The notes under the pieces: generated by a model
Seen by the model: only the letters and a program-made list of their open reading frames with translations
Told to the model about the DNA's origin: nothing
Database searches by the model: none
Translations under genes and position numbers: made by a program
Assembly (NCBI RefSeq): GCF_014337215.1
Contig: NZ_CP060635.1
Location: 1,997,501-2,061,500 of the forward strand
Source: Wansuia hejianensis
Lineage (GTDB): Bacteria > Bacillota > Clostridia > Lachnospirales > Lachnospiraceae
Length of the DNA: 64,000 bases
Direction: 5' to 3'
Shown: positions 41,613 through 50,546 of the stretch, piece after piece
How the letters are laid out: each line of letters starts with the position of its first letter
Position numbering within the stretch: the stretch's first letter is position 1

Positions 41613-42148
41613 TATATTTCTCCTTCCATCCCGGCCTTCTCCTTCAGCCAGGAAAGTGCTTCGTTTCTAGTTCCAAATCGCTTCGTTGTCCGCCATTCCC
41701 CGTTTTCATCCGGCTCCGCGATGCCCTCCAGCGCCGGGGTCTGAAAGTCTACCGTCTCCCCTCTTGTGCCGGACGTCCCGGCGGCTTCCCACAGTTTCGC
41801 CTGGTGTATCCAGATAGCCTCATAGGTTACGCGGTCGTCTACGATCCGTGTCCGCATTAGCCCGAGTCCGATCAGTCCGGATTCGTCTCTGTCCCTGGAC
41901 ACCCCATCACTCTCGCCAAGGGCTATTGCTCTTGCTGTGTCGGGCAGGTCACTGGTTGTCAATGCAATATCTGCATAGGCAAATTCTTTTTTCTGCCCCA
42001 GATCGTTGATGTCTGTATACCCGGATGTATCAATATAATTCGGTGTGATCTCTGCCTCCACCGCTTTTCCCACCAAAATCCCGTCATAATACTCCGGCCC
42101 GTCCCGTTTCCGGGCCATAATCGGATAGGCCAGCCCGATATATGCCAT
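41612..42148 (-). CDS. Tail tube paralogue without Ig extension
   Basis: A 178-residue protein that aligns with the first two thirds of the next gene: M-A-Y-I-G-L-A-Y-P-I, G-K-A-V-E-A-E-I-T-P-N, and a matching C-terminal A-L-S-W-L-K-E-K-A-G. It may be a minor tube subunit, a tail terminator-side ring, or an alternative tube protein. It follows the tail completion gene. Confidence 0.7.
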   Translation of the reverse strand: MAYIGLAYPIMARKRDGPEYYDGILVGKAVEAEITPNYIDTSGYTDINDLGQKKEFAYADIALTTSDLPDTARAIALGESDGVSRDRDESGLIGLGLMRTRIVDDRVTYEAIWIHQAKLWEAAGTSGTRGETVDFQTPALEGIAEPDENGEWRTTKRFGTRNEALSWLKEKAGMEGEI

Positions 42149-42487
42149 TTATGCGCCCTCCTCTATGATGTCGCACTCAAAAATGATGTGCCGCAGCTTC
42201 TCATCATCTTCCGTCATCACTGTGATTTCTGGAAATGTAAATCCCTGTCCGAAGAGTGCCCGCCGCACTTTATTCTTCAAGCCAATAAAATCATCGTCGA
42301 TGGGTAAAAACAGATGCACCTGGACGCTGACGATCACTGCTCCCGGATTGTCATCTGAAAAGTCAGCTCCATAATCGTCTGCGTAATTGTACGTAAACCA
42401 CCTCGGTGCTTTTTCACGGTAGACATCCGGCGCGTGCGGGAATCCAAACGGTTCGATAGCAGTAATAATTTTTTCAAATGTATTCAC
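42149..42487 (-). CDS. Tail completion / terminator protein (gp17-like)
   Basis: A 112-residue protein in the usual place after the HK97 gp10-like gene. It starts with GTG at 42487 overlapping the preceding stop. It carries V-S-V-Q-V-H-L-F-L-P and R-H-I-I-F-E-C-D-I, fitting the fold of tail terminators that stop tube growth and join it to the head. Confidence 0.7.
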   Translation of the reverse strand: MNTFEKIITAIEPFGFPHAPDVYREKAPRWFTYNYADDYGADFSDDNPGAVIVSVQVHLFLPIDDDFIGLKNKVRRALFGQGFTFPEITVMTEDDEKLRHIIFECDIIEEGA

Positions 42488-42876
42488 AGGTCTACCTCCC
42501 GGTCAAAAACTTCCTGCATTTTCCGGCATACATCCTCTTCCGATTCCCTGACGGCCGGCGAAATAACCGGAGTGGCAGCCTGTTTCGATGTGCCGTTTTC
42601 CAGATAAACCATTTTTTCCATATTGCTCACGCCCTTCCTGTCGTTTCCAGTAGGACGCACGCTGATGCTGTATCCATCCCGCCCCCGCCTTGCAGTTGTC
42701 GGTTTGATGGAGCTTTGCATATCTCCGCTGACCCGATGCAATGCCTCACGTCTCTTCACATTCTTTTCTAGTATCGGCACGGCTTCCTCCAGCATCATCG
42801 GAGCGATGCGGTCAAATTCCAGGTCACTCAGATCTTTCATCAGGTTGTCCAGTCCCTCCACGCTAAATTGTGCCAC
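42484..42876 (-). CDS. HK97 gp10-like head-tail protein
   Basis: A 130-residue protein, GTG start (GGAGAG upstream). It shows the HK97-gp10 pattern: helical N-terminus, R-V-S-G-D-M-Q-S-S-I, a V-Y-L-E-N-G-T-S segment and P-A-V-R-E-S. It functions at the head-tail interface. Confidence 0.82.
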   Translation of the reverse strand: MAQFSVEGLDNLMKDLSDLEFDRIAPMMLEEAVPILEKNVKRREALHRVSGDMQSSIKPTTARRGRDGYSISVRPTGNDRKGVSNMEKMVYLENGTSKQAATPVISPAVRESEEDVCRKMQEVFDREVDL

Positions 42877-43183
42877 GCTCTCTCCTTTCCCCGGTTAATT
42901 GGATCATCAGGGATTTATCCGTCCGGAAGGTCCGTCGGATGTCGTAGACGTCGCCTGTTGCTTCATCCACAAAAAACGATCCGCCGTTATAGTTGCAGGC
43001 CATAATCTCCGCGATAACACTCGCCTGGTATCCGCTTTGGTTTCCTACAATTTCATCCTGCCTGGTAGCGTCCTTCAGGCTGGCCGGTATGCCGCGGATA
43101 AATTCCCAGTGCTCTTTCCGGAATCCACTTTCATTCTGCTCTATTACCTTCCTGGTCGGAAGGGATATACTCCGATTCCACAT
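42863..43183 (-). CDS. Phage head closure protein
   Basis: A 106-residue protein with the head-closure features A-C-N-Y-N-G-G-S-F-F-V-D and D-V-Y-D-I-R-R-T-F near the C-terminus. It seals the portal after packaging. ATG 43183 lies 9 bases after GGAGG; ATG 43192 is directly at that site and less likely. Its first 53 bases overlap the connector gene. Confidence 0.75.
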   Translation of the reverse strand: MWNRSISLPTRKVIEQNESGFRKEHWEFIRGIPASLKDATRQDEIVGNQSGYQASVIAEIMACNYNGGSFFVDEATGDVYDIRRTFRTDKSLMIQLTGERRERGTI

Positions 43184-43457
43184 CCTTTTCATCCTCCAGT
43201 GTCAGCCGGAACACCCGTTTCCGGTATAAATCCAGGTATTTGTCCGTATCTGTCCGGTCGTTCCCCAGGTATGCCTTGACATATAAAGTTACAGCTGTCT
43301 GGGTCTGCGGGTGTAACTTTCCCGTATCCAGCAGCCATTCTGGTACGCCGGAGGCGCGCATGTCTTCCATGGCGTCTTTTATGTACATTTCAATTTCTTC
43401 GTCATATACCGTGATTTCCGGCGGGATCCCGCACCTCATTTTCACTTCCTGCAGCAT
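43131..43457 (-). CDS. Head-tail connector protein (gp6-like)
   Basis: A 108-residue, helical protein starting M-L-Q-E-V-K-M-R-C-G-I-P, with D-E-E-I-E-M-Y-I-K-D-A and T-A-V-T-L-Y-V-K-A-Y-L-G, as in gp6/gp15-type adaptor rings that sit under the portal. RBS AGGAGG before ATG. Confidence 0.8.
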   Translation of the reverse strand: MLQEVKMRCGIPPEITVYDEEIEMYIKDAMEDMRASGVPEWLLDTGKLHPQTQTAVTLYVKAYLGNDRTDTDKYLDLYRKRVFRLTLEDEKDVESEYIPSDQEGNRAE

Positions 43458-43475
43458 GCACGCCTACCTCCTTTC

Positions 43476-43853
43476 TCATGCCTTTGGTTCAAAGGTTGCT
43501 CTGGCAAAGTTAAACGTCACAACTTCCGTACCGTCAACCAACACGGCGAAAGTGTCCCCGGCCGTTACGCGGAACACGTTATTCGTTTCCCAGGCAATGT
43601 CTGTCTTGGTAGCCTTCCCGTTTTTCTTAAATGTCATCTTCTCTCCGGTCTGCGTCAGCGCGAAGGGGAAGAAATGCCCCTCCTGTTCGGACGCTTTTGT
43701 ATTGTTGAATCCGGTGTAACCGGTCACATAATGGAATGTACCGGTTACGGTTCCATCTTCAGCTACAAACAGGTCGGATGCCAGCTCCCCAGCGGTCTTT
43801 CCGTATAAGTCCTGACCTGCCGCCGGTATGGTCATAATGTCAGGACTGATCAT
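43476..43853 (-). CDS. Small capsid-associated protein (unknown)
   Basis: A 125-residue beta-rich protein with a G-K-T-A-G-E-L segment and V-T-G-Y-T-G-F-N near the middle. Its ATG overlaps the capsid stop (ATGA), so output should track capsid protein. Position suggests a head decoration protein; no family signature is clear. Confidence 0.6.
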   Translation of the reverse strand: MISPDIMTIPAAGQDLYGKTAGELASDLFVAEDGTVTGTFHYVTGYTGFNNTKASEQEGHFFPFALTQTGEKMTFKKNGKATKTDIAWETNNVFRVTAGDTFAVLVDGTEVVTFNFARATFEPKA

Positions 43854-45010
43854 TCCCCCACTACGCTCTCATCAGTAATGGTGATTTCACCGTTCACAAT
43901 TGCCGACAGGTCTTTCGCTACACAGTCCTCGCGCTCAATCGCCCGGAACAGCGTCAGGTCTTCTTCGAATGCATTCAGCGATCCAGCAGATGCGATGTTC
44001 GAGGTCATAATCGTGAGCTGCTTCCGGTCGAAAAATTTTACCGCTTCCTTCAGGTCTCCAATAACCATCGGGATCTTCCGGGTTTTCGCCGTGGCGGTAT
44101 CAGACGGCATGTCCGCATTCGGCACCACAAACACCGGGATGCGGGTTGCGCCGGCGCATACGATCATCTCCATAGGCTGTGCCGGATTCGGCTGCAGGAT
44201 ATATTTCCCGTCGTTGTCTTTCAGGGTGTCCAGATACTGCAGGCCGTCGTCATTGGTCACCAGCCGGGAGGTTGCCTTAAAAGCCTGTCCCAGCGTAACG
44301 TTCAGGGCCTTTTTGATGTCGTCCAGTCCGGCCAGCGCCGTCTTTCCCTTTGTGTTGATCACTCCCAGGATCAATTTGTTCCTGGTTACGCGGGAATCGT
44401 CCCCGATCCATGCGGTCAGTGTTCCGGTAATATTAGCATCGCTGTCTTCCAGCAGTTCATTAGTTACTGGAAAATATCCGGCGTATTTGTCAATCTCATA
44501 ATTAATACGCTCAAACTGTGGTGTATTTCCGCCCGGGATCTTCGCGCCTTCTCCCACCTTTGTAAATCCCGTCTGCTGGGAGCGTTTCTTGTAGGTCCGT
44601 GATCCTTTATCTGTGGTGACATTTTCCACATCCACCAGGTCGATCAGGGATGTTTTCGCCTCCCGGTAAGTGTTGATCTGGGTCTGGACGTCCTCTGGAA
44701 CCGTATAACCGCCGTCTGCGGCTGTCCCTTCATTCATGGAATTCCGGAACCCGTTTCTGGCCGCGTCGGCAAACTCTTTGACGGCATCCTTTTCCTCCAC
44801 ATGTTTTTCAGTTCCTTTTTCGATCTGCTGCCGCATTGTGGAAGCCGCCCCGTCCTCAATGTCTTTCAGCAGGTCAAACCTATCCTGCATCTCTTTCAGT
44901 TCCTGTTTGGCCGCTTTTGCTTCTTCCAGCCTGTTCTCGCCCACCAGATTCCTTACTTCCAGCTTTTTCGCTTCGATCTGGTCCAGCAGTTCCAATAATT
45001 TTTTGTTCAT
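43850..45010 (-). CDS. HK97-family major capsid protein
   Basis: A 386-residue capsid precursor. Residues 1-~100 form the charged coiled-coil scaffold (delta) domain, which the phage protease removes. The HK97 fold follows, starting near V-P-E-D-V-Q-T-Q-I (about residue 108), with P-V-T-N-E-L-L-E-D-S and F-E-R-A/I-E-R-E-D-C near the C-terminus. The gene follows the protease gene, the standard order. Confidence 0.94.
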   Translation of the reverse strand: MNKKLLELLDQIEAKKLEVRNLVGENRLEEAKAAKQELKEMQDRFDLLKDIEDGAASTMRQQIEKGTEKHVEEKDAVKEFADAARNGFRNSMNEGTAADGGYTVPEDVQTQINTYREAKTSLIDLVDVENVTTDKGSRTYKKRSQQTGFTKVGEGAKIPGGNTPQFERINYEIDKYAGYFPVTNELLEDSDANITGTLTAWIGDDSRVTRNKLILGVINTKGKTALAGLDDIKKALNVTLGQAFKATSRLVTNDDGLQYLDTLKDNDGKYILQPNPAQPMEMIVCAGATRIPVFVVPNADMPSDTATAKTRKIPMVIGDLKEAVKFFDRKQLTIMTSNIASAGSLNAFEEDLTLFRAIEREDCVAKDLSAIVNGEITITDESVVGE

Positions 45011-45046
45011 GGTTTTTCTCCTTTTCTTGGGATAAAATAAAAGGTC

Positions 45047-45709
45047 TCAGATCCCGTAGAGATCCAAGTCCTCCAGTAACTCATTTCTTTCTTTTTCTTT
45101 CTCTTCTCTCTCTTTCATGGCCTTCTGACGGATTTCATCCGTTAGCCACATGCCGCTGTATGCGTTGGTCAGGATCCCTGGCTGCTGATCCGTCATAATT
45201 CCATCTACAAATCCATATTCCAAGCATTGGTTTGCTGTGAGCCAGGTCTCACGATCCATCAGTTTTAAGATCTCTTCCATCGATTTTCCTGACTTTTCAG
45301 TGTAAGCACTTGCCATAGCCGCATTCATCTGCTTCAGGATCTCAGCATTTTTCTGCATGTCGTGGTAGTCACCGGACGCTCCACTCATAGATACGTTGTG
45401 AATCATAATCATGGCTACCGGGCTAATCAGGCATCTGCCCGCCATAGCCACCACGCCTGCGGCGCTTCCGGCCATACTTTGAATCTTGATCGTTACCTGT
45501 CCATTGCCTTTCAATGCGCTGTACATCTCCTGTCCAGCAAATACAGATCCCCCGCCGGAATTTATTAGTACATCAATAACCTCATCTTGCGCGGCAGTCT
45601 GCAGGATGTCTTTCACATCCTTTGGGCAGGTCGCCTCCATTCCAAACCAATCATAGATCCATTTATCATCGTTTCCGACGATATCTCCGCGAATATTAAT
45701 TACTGCCAC
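45047..45709 (-). CDS. ClpP-type prohead maturation protease
   Basis: A 220-residue serine protease of the ClpP fold that trims the capsid scaffold. The nucleophile is in S-M-A-G-S-A-A-G near residue 85 and the histidine in M-I-M-I-H-N near 108. GTG at 45709 lies 8 bases after GGAGG and is preferred to an ATG at 45730 upstream of that site. It overlaps the portal gene by 14 bases. Confidence 0.9.
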   Translation of the reverse strand: MAVINIRGDIVGNDDKWIYDWFGMEATCPKDVKDILQTAAQDEVIDVLINSGGGSVFAGQEMYSALKGNGQVTIKIQSMAGSAAGVVAMAGRCLISPVAMIMIHNVSMSGASGDYHDMQKNAEILKQMNAAMASAYTEKSGKSMEEILKLMDRETWLTANQCLEYGFVDGIMTDQQPGILTNAYSGMWLTDEIRQKAMKEREEKEKERNELLEDLDLYGI

Positions 45710-46967
45710 TTTCTCCACCTCCCTTCTCATACTGTTTTCCTACGTCTGTAATCGGGATATAGTTTCCGTTTACCATCAAGATATCCCCGCCTTTCTCAGC
45801 CGGAAGATCCAGGTAATCTCTTGCTTCATTCGGCTTATAGATCCCGTTATTGACCGCTTTCGCGAGATTTTCCATCTGGGTTTTGCTGTCTGTCCGAAGG
45901 ATGGCCTTTTCGTTAAATTTGTAAAAATATTCATCCGTGATCTCCTGCGGCAGCAACACTTTCCCATTTATCTCTTCCTCGTACATCTTCAGGCGATAGG
46001 ACATCGTATCCACTAAAAAAGCCAGCTGCTGTGTCTCACTGTTCGCATAGCTGGACTTTTCATAATTGTTGATCTGGTTCGGCTTAATTCCGAAAGCGCC
46101 GGCGATCTGCAATGCGCTGTATTTCCGCAATTCAAAAAACTGCGCGTCTACCAAAGACATATTCAGCGGCGTTAACGTCAGAGATGTCGGGACTGGGATA
46201 ACCTTCCCTGCGTTTTTGGGGCTGGAAAGAAGGTCCGCAAACTTTTTCTGCAGCGCTTCTCGTTTCTTGTCCTCTAGGTCTCCTACATACTGCATGGCCA
46301 TACTGGCTGTCAGTCCCTGCTTATACAGGCGGTTCATATAATCCTGGCTTTCGCTTGCTCCATCCACCGTTGCCCGTAGGATGTCCCGCACCGGCATACC
46401 GGTGAATCCGTCGAAGCTGTACCAAGTTTTAAAGTGCATGACCTCGCTGTTCCGAAACATATACTGTTTCCCTGTGCGCGGATCACTGTATTTGTAGTAT
46501 ATGTTTCCGGCATTTCCGAACAATCCCAAATCGTCCATGATCGGTGTCACGTAATTACTCTGCATGGGCCACATGTCCAGGAAATGGTATTCGCCTCCAT
46601 ACGTAGACGGAATAAATTTCGTTCGCATCCAGATGTAGCCGTTGCCGTAATGCTGGCAGTTTTGTTCCACAGCCGTCCACATGGTAGTCGGCGTCATAAA
46701 CGGGTTTGGCCGGATCGTCATCAGGACACCTGCCTCTGTAGTCGGTGCCCGGATTCTCCCCCGCTCTGTCTGCTGATAATATTTTAGCGGCAATTTCCCG
46801 ATTGTCTCCGACAGCATTTTTAGGCATGTGAAATAGGTTACCTCTGCCACTGCCTTTTTATTGCTCGGCGTAATTCCCAGCCATTCCAGCAGTTCCTTTT
46901 CTTCCAGGCTCACCGTCGGCCTGGACAGTTCTTTTGCTGCATTTTTTATTCTTTTCCAGATTCCCAT
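45696..46967 (-). CDS. Phage portal protein (HK97 family)
   Basis: A 423-residue portal subunit forming the dodecamer for DNA entry and exit. Seen are M-G-I-W-K-R-I-K-N-A, P-L-K-Y-Y-Q near residue 60, the G-N-G-Y-I-W segment near 107, and F-G-I-K-P-N-Q-I-N-N-Y near 290. Its ATG overlaps the large terminase stop (TAATG). Confidence 0.92.
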   Translation of the reverse strand: MGIWKRIKNAAKELSRPTVSLEEKELLEWLGITPSNKKAVAEVTYFTCLKMLSETIGKLPLKYYQQTERGRIRAPTTEAGVLMTIRPNPFMTPTTMWTAVEQNCQHYGNGYIWMRTKFIPSTYGGEYHFLDMWPMQSNYVTPIMDDLGLFGNAGNIYYKYSDPRTGKQYMFRNSEVMHFKTWYSFDGFTGMPVRDILRATVDGASESQDYMNRLYKQGLTASMAMQYVGDLEDKKREALQKKFADLLSSPKNAGKVIPVPTSLTLTPLNMSLVDAQFFELRKYSALQIAGAFGIKPNQINNYEKSSYANSETQQLAFLVDTMSYRLKMYEEEINGKVLLPQEITDEYFYKFNEKAILRTDSKTQMENLAKAVNNGIYKPNEARDYLDLPAEKGGDILMVNGNYIPITDVGKQYEKGGGESGSN

Positions 46968-48718
46968 TACCAGTCACTCTCCAAAAATTTGTCAATTGCT
47001 TCTGCGGCGGCAGAATAGAATTCGTGATACATTGCCAGTTTGTAAGCACACAAGACAGCATCCACGGGGTCAATCCGTTTTGTGGTGGCATCTTTGTCTA
47101 TCTTGATCAGCCCATTGCTCCGTCGGATTACAGCATTGCTCATAGCAAAATTCAAGACCGGATTGTAGGTATACAGGATATTTCCCGAATAGACCTGCTC
47201 TCGGAAGCCCTGCGTGGATTCGTTCAGGGATTTATGGCTTTGATATACCTCTTCTACTTCATACCCTTCATCCGACAGGTCCATCATCAGTTTACTGGCA
47301 TTTGCCGGATCAAAGCAAAGCGTTTCAATCTCCCATTTATTTTTCTTACAGGTTTCCAGCACATACCGCATAACCGTCCCCTGATCCACAATCGGTGTAT
47401 TCGTCACAGTTAAAAATCCTTCCCGCTCCCAAGCATCATATGGCGCTTTATCCTTCTTTTTCCGTTCCACCAGCTTTTCCCGGCTTGGAACGAATGAATG
47501 GGAAAAGACAATATACTTTATAACTGGTTTCCCTTCCGGATCCTGCTCTGCAGATTCAAACGGTATCACGAACGCTACAGATGTCAGGTCAATTTTTGCA
47601 GACATATCAAATCCGACATAAACCGGCATCCCCTTTGTATCTATCGGGATCGCGTCTACCTGGCAGGTTTTCCACTTTCCCATGTTCATGTAGCCATCCT
47701 CTTTGGCCATGATCCAGACGTCCATGCATTTTGTCAGAAAGGCGCTCATGTGCTCCGGCACTTCGCTGGCAGTCTTGTACGCCTGCCGCAGCTTATCTCT
47801 CCCGCCTTCATAGCTCATCCGGATCGGGTTTGCTTTCTCCCACAGTTTTTCATCTCCCAGGTTGTCCAGGTTTTCGTAATCTTCTGGGTCCAGCTCGCAG
47901 ATGTCAATCAGGTATTCGTCATCTTCTATGTCCGTGTCCGGGTCCAGAACGCGGGAACAATATTGATATTCCGCAACATAGCAGGGACAGTTCAGATCCA
48001 CGCCCGCCGTCGTAATGATCATCAAAAGAGGCTCCTTCGTGTTGCCGCCCAACCCCAGATCATAAAATTCCGTTGTCGGGTGTTGGTGGAACTCATCAAT
48101 GACCAGCAGGGCGGGGTTGGTACCGTCTCCACTCTTCCCGTCCTCTTTTGACAGCGCTTTGATGTAGCTTCCGGATACCGGATGGGTAATAGCGTCCTTC
48201 GTAATCCGAAATTTCGTCCGGAGTGGAGATCTCTGCAGCATCAGGGCCGCCTCGTTAAACACGATTTTCGACTGGTCCCGTTTGACCCCGGCCGTATATA
48301 CCTCGCAGACCTCCCCGTTTTTTACGGCTGTCACAGACGCCTCATACAGCGCGACCCCTGCCTCTTCCTGAGATTTTGCGTTTTTCCGGGCGATTTGGGT
48401 GTAGCTTTTCCGGAACCGGCGCAATCCGGTATCTTTCCGCACCCATCCATACAGTTGGCATAGCCGGAACTTCTGCCAGGGCGTCAGCAGGATCGGCTCT
48501 CCGGCTAGGTCCCCCTTGCTGTGGTACAACATGGAAAACCAATCCACAATGTTCTGCGCCGCCTGTTCGTTCCAGGTGTATGGGTATTCCGGATCGCTTT
48601 CCGCCCGTTTTCGGTCATTTAAAAACCGCTGGCAGGACCAGCGGTGTTTTTTGCAGCTCATGATTTCTCCGGAGACGCAACTCTCTGCATATTCTGTGAT
48701 TTCTTCCAGGCAGTTCAT
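46967..48718 (-). CDS. Terminase large subunit
   Basis: A 583-residue packaging motor. It has the ATPase motif A-R-K-N-A-K-S-Q near residue 115, Walker B L-V-I-D-E-F-H-Q-H near 205, I-T-T-A-G-V, and nuclease-domain acidic residues in Y-V-G-F-D-M-S (about 375) and C-F-D-P-A-N. The start at 48718 (GGAGGG, overlapping the small-subunit stop as TGATG) is preferred to a longer frame. Confidence 0.93.
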   Translation of the reverse strand: MNCLEEITEYAESCVSGEIMSCKKHRWSCQRFLNDRKRAESDPEYPYTWNEQAAQNIVDWFSMLYHSKGDLAGEPILLTPWQKFRLCQLYGWVRKDTGLRRFRKSYTQIARKNAKSQEEAGVALYEASVTAVKNGEVCEVYTAGVKRDQSKIVFNEAALMLQRSPLRTKFRITKDAITHPVSGSYIKALSKEDGKSGDGTNPALLVIDEFHQHPTTEFYDLGLGGNTKEPLLMIITTAGVDLNCPCYVAEYQYCSRVLDPDTDIEDDEYLIDICELDPEDYENLDNLGDEKLWEKANPIRMSYEGGRDKLRQAYKTASEVPEHMSAFLTKCMDVWIMAKEDGYMNMGKWKTCQVDAIPIDTKGMPVYVGFDMSAKIDLTSVAFVIPFESAEQDPEGKPVIKYIVFSHSFVPSREKLVERKKKDKAPYDAWEREGFLTVTNTPIVDQGTVMRYVLETCKKNKWEIETLCFDPANASKLMMDLSDEGYEVEEVYQSHKSLNESTQGFREQVYSGNILYTYNPVLNFAMSNAVIRRSNGLIKIDKDATTKRIDPVDAVLCAYKLAMYHEFYSAAAEAIDKFLESDW

Positions 48719-49185
48719 CAGATCCCTCCGAATTTCTTTTTGATCTGTGTTTCTACAGCATCCGTTTTCTTTGCCGCCGCTTTCATCCGGGAATCCATAG
48801 TCAGCCCGCAAAGCGCGGCATAGGTCTTCGCCTCGGCCAGAAAATCCTTCTGCACAAGTACCAGCGGATGTTTTTTCCCATCATCAGTCGTAAATGTTCC
48901 GCTCTCTTTCAGATCCTGCGTAGCCTTCAGGTACTGCGCGAAGGCATTGCAGTAACAAAGCAGGTTGTTACGATCCAGATCCCCGAACAGCTTCTGTTCT
49001 TTCAACAGTTTCACAGACCTTTTCCACTCTTTTTTCGCGTTTTCGTCAAAAAACATCGTATCCGGCGGAGTCCGAAGGGACGTTTTCCCGCCGGCCGCCA
49101 TTTCCTCTTCAGCCAGGCGTTTCTGCATGTCAATGACCCGTAAATGGCCCTTTTGCTCCGAGACCGGTTTCCTTGTCCGTCCCAT
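48718..49185 (-). CDS. Terminase small subunit (P27 family)
   Basis: A 155-residue DNA-recognition subunit. Characteristic are the basic N-terminus, P-P-D-T-M-F-F-D-E-N-A-K-K-E-W near residue 40, and the helical L-L-C-Y-C-N-A-F-A-Q-Y segment, as in P27-type subunits of cos-type phages. It is coupled to the large subunit and preceded by HNH. Confidence 0.9.
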   Translation of the reverse strand: MGRTRKPVSEQKGHLRVIDMQKRLAEEEMAAGGKTSLRTPPDTMFFDENAKKEWKRSVKLLKEQKLFGDLDRNNLLCYCNAFAQYLKATQDLKESGTFTTDDGKKHPLVLVQKDFLAEAKTYAALCGLTMDSRMKAAAKKTDAVETQIKKKFGGI

Positions 49186-49277
49186 CTTCTCTCCTCCTTT
49201 CCGGTTAAAAATTTTTTATTTAGAATTTTGCGTAAGGAAGGGAGGACGTGCGGTCGGTGGCGGCTCTCCAAAACTTT

Positions 49278-49700
49278 TCAGATACCCCCTACCCTTTTCA
49301 ATTGTCTGAATTGTTTTAACATTTCCTGCATTTTCCGTATCATTCCCGCCTTATCCTTTCGGTACATCTGCTCGATTTCGCTGTGCGTATCATGATGCAG
49401 GCTCATCAGGTTGTCTCCATCGACTCGCCGTTCCCAGCCGTCCTTCAGCGGGACGATATGGTGGGCGGTGTCCGCTCTCCGGATCTCCCCGGTTGTCATG
49501 TACACATAGACATCTATCCCTCCATCCGCTTCCAGCGCTGCATCTCTTGCGATCTCCCACTCTCTGCTGTCATAAAATCCTTTGCTCTTCCTGTCGCGGC
49601 TGTATCGGTCATACTCCTGGTGTCGTGCCTTCTGGCAGGGGCAGCGGCTTCCGGCTTGTATTCGCCTGCCGCATCTGCTACATCGTTTATAGATTGACAT
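49278..49700 (-). CDS. HNH endonuclease beside terminase
   Basis: A 140-residue nuclease. Two N-terminal C-x2-C pairs (C-S-R-C and C-P-C) and the His-Asn-His core (A-H-H-I-V-P-L, then N-L-M-S-L-H-H-D-T-H) are visible. In HK97-type phages such enzymes work with terminase at the cos ends. The site ends 92 bases before the small subunit. Confidence 0.88.
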   Translation of the reverse strand: MSIYKRCSRCGRRIQAGSRCPCQKARHQEYDRYSRDRKSKGFYDSREWEIARDAALEADGGIDVYVYMTTGEIRRADTAHHIVPLKDGWERRVDGDNLMSLHHDTHSEIEQMYRKDKAGMIRKMQEMLKQFRQLKRVGGI

Positions 49701-49785
49701 CCCGCTCCTACCTCCTTTTTGCGCATGAAGAAAGCACCCCGGAGGGTGCCTTCTCTCAGATACACTATATCAAAATTTTAGCTAA

Positions 49786-50199
49786 TTACCTGCTTACCCC
49801 TAACTTAGCCATCAAAGCTTCCTGAAGCACTTTTGACACATTAATGTGCGCCTCCTCCGCTTCTCTATTCAACCAATTAGGTAAAGTCACATTTCTTCGT
49901 ACTGTTTTGACGTCAACTTTTCGCCGATAGACATCAAAATCAATATCCACTAGGGAAATTTGCCCTTCCCCGTCCTTTGCAAACGTGCCTTCATTGAATT
50001 TAATTTTGTGATAATCAGATGGTTCTGGAATGCTTTCCCCATGATCCTGCATTGAAATGCCAGTTAAGCCAATTGCATCACGCGCCATTTCGATTGCATC
50101 TTGTAGATCTTTTCCTTCGGTTAAAATTTCCAAATCTGGGACCTCTACCAAAACCACTGTATCCGTTTGTGTGAAAATTACTGGATAGACAGCTTTCAT
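49786..50199 (-). CDS. hicB: HicB antitoxin
   Basis: A 137-residue antitoxin. The N-terminal partial RNase-H-like HicB domain (V-Y-P-V-I-F-T-Q, V-P-D-L-E-I-L-T-E-G, A-I-E-M-A-R-D-A-I-G) binds HicA. The C-terminus has a ribbon-helix-helix type DNA-binding segment (R-N-V-T-L-P-N-W-L-N). It follows hicA on the same strand, and together they form a toxin-antitoxin pair inside the late region. Confidence 0.9.
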   Translation of the reverse strand: MKAVYPVIFTQTDTVVLVEVPDLEILTEGKDLQDAIEMARDAIGLTGISMQDHGESIPEPSDYHKIKFNEGTFAKDGEGQISLVDIDFDVYRRKVDVKTVRRNVTLPNWLNREAEEAHINVSKVLQEALMAKLGVSR

Positions 50200-50237
50200 A
50201 AGATTTTCCTCCTAATACCCCGATAAATAGATTCAGC

Positions 50238-50257
50238 TGGGGAGCTTCACGCTCCCC
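50238..50257 (-). other. Hairpin between hicA and hicB
   Basis: GGGGAGC-TTCAC-GCTCCCC overlaps the hicA stop codon. It lacks a T-run and may tune the toxin-to-antitoxin ratio. Confidence 0.5.
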
Positions 50258-50417
50258 ACTTCCTCAGAATTGCCTTTGCCAACCGTTCATCAATCTCTTT
50301 ATGCCGTGGCACCTTCTCGGTTTCTCCCCCACGTCTGTATATATCATGATTTCCTCCGTGTCTCTCAAAGATGAAGCCAGCCTGCTCAAGCTTTTTTATC
50401 AGGTCCCGTTGTTTCAT
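50247..50417 (-). CDS. hicA: HicA mRNA-interferase toxin
   Basis: A 56-residue dsRNA-binding-fold toxin. M-K-Q-R-D-L-I-K-K-L-E-Q-A-G-F and the catalytic His in R-H-G-G-N-H-D-I-Y are diagnostic, and V-P-R-H-K-E-I follows. It cleaves mRNA unless bound by HicB. Short but complete. It is preceded by a consensus promoter and a hairpin separates it from hicB. Confidence 0.88.
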   Translation of the reverse strand: MKQRDLIKKLEQAGFIFERHGGNHDIYRRGGETEKVPRHKEIDERLAKAILRKWGA

Positions 50418-50444
50418 AAACTAGTGTATCTCCTTTCTGATTAT

Positions 50445-50473
50445 ATTATACACATTAGATACACATTTGTCAA
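50445..50473 (-). promoter_or_regulatory. Consensus promoter of hicAB
   Basis: Minus-strand TTGACA (50473-50468) and TATAAT (50450-50445) with a 17-base spacer, a perfect sigma-A promoter. Confidence 0.85.
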
Positions 50474-50500
50474 CAACTTTATATGTATTTAATACACATT
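50448..50500. repeat. Triple ATACACATT repeats over the hicAB promoter (operator)
   Basis: Three copies of ATACACATT (starting about 50448, 50459 and 50491) cover the -10/-35 region and upstream. They probably bind HicB for autorepression. Confidence 0.55.
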
Positions 50501-50506
50501 TTTATA

Positions 50507-50537
50507 TCAAAAGACACTCAGGGGAGTGAGTGTCTTT
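50507..50537. terminator. Terminator upstream of hicAB
   Basis: AAAGACACTCA and TGAGTGTCTTTT form a perfect stem with a 6-base loop. It separates the structured region and late regulator from hicAB, on the minus strand. Confidence 0.75.
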
Positions 50538-50546
50538 GCGGGGTTA

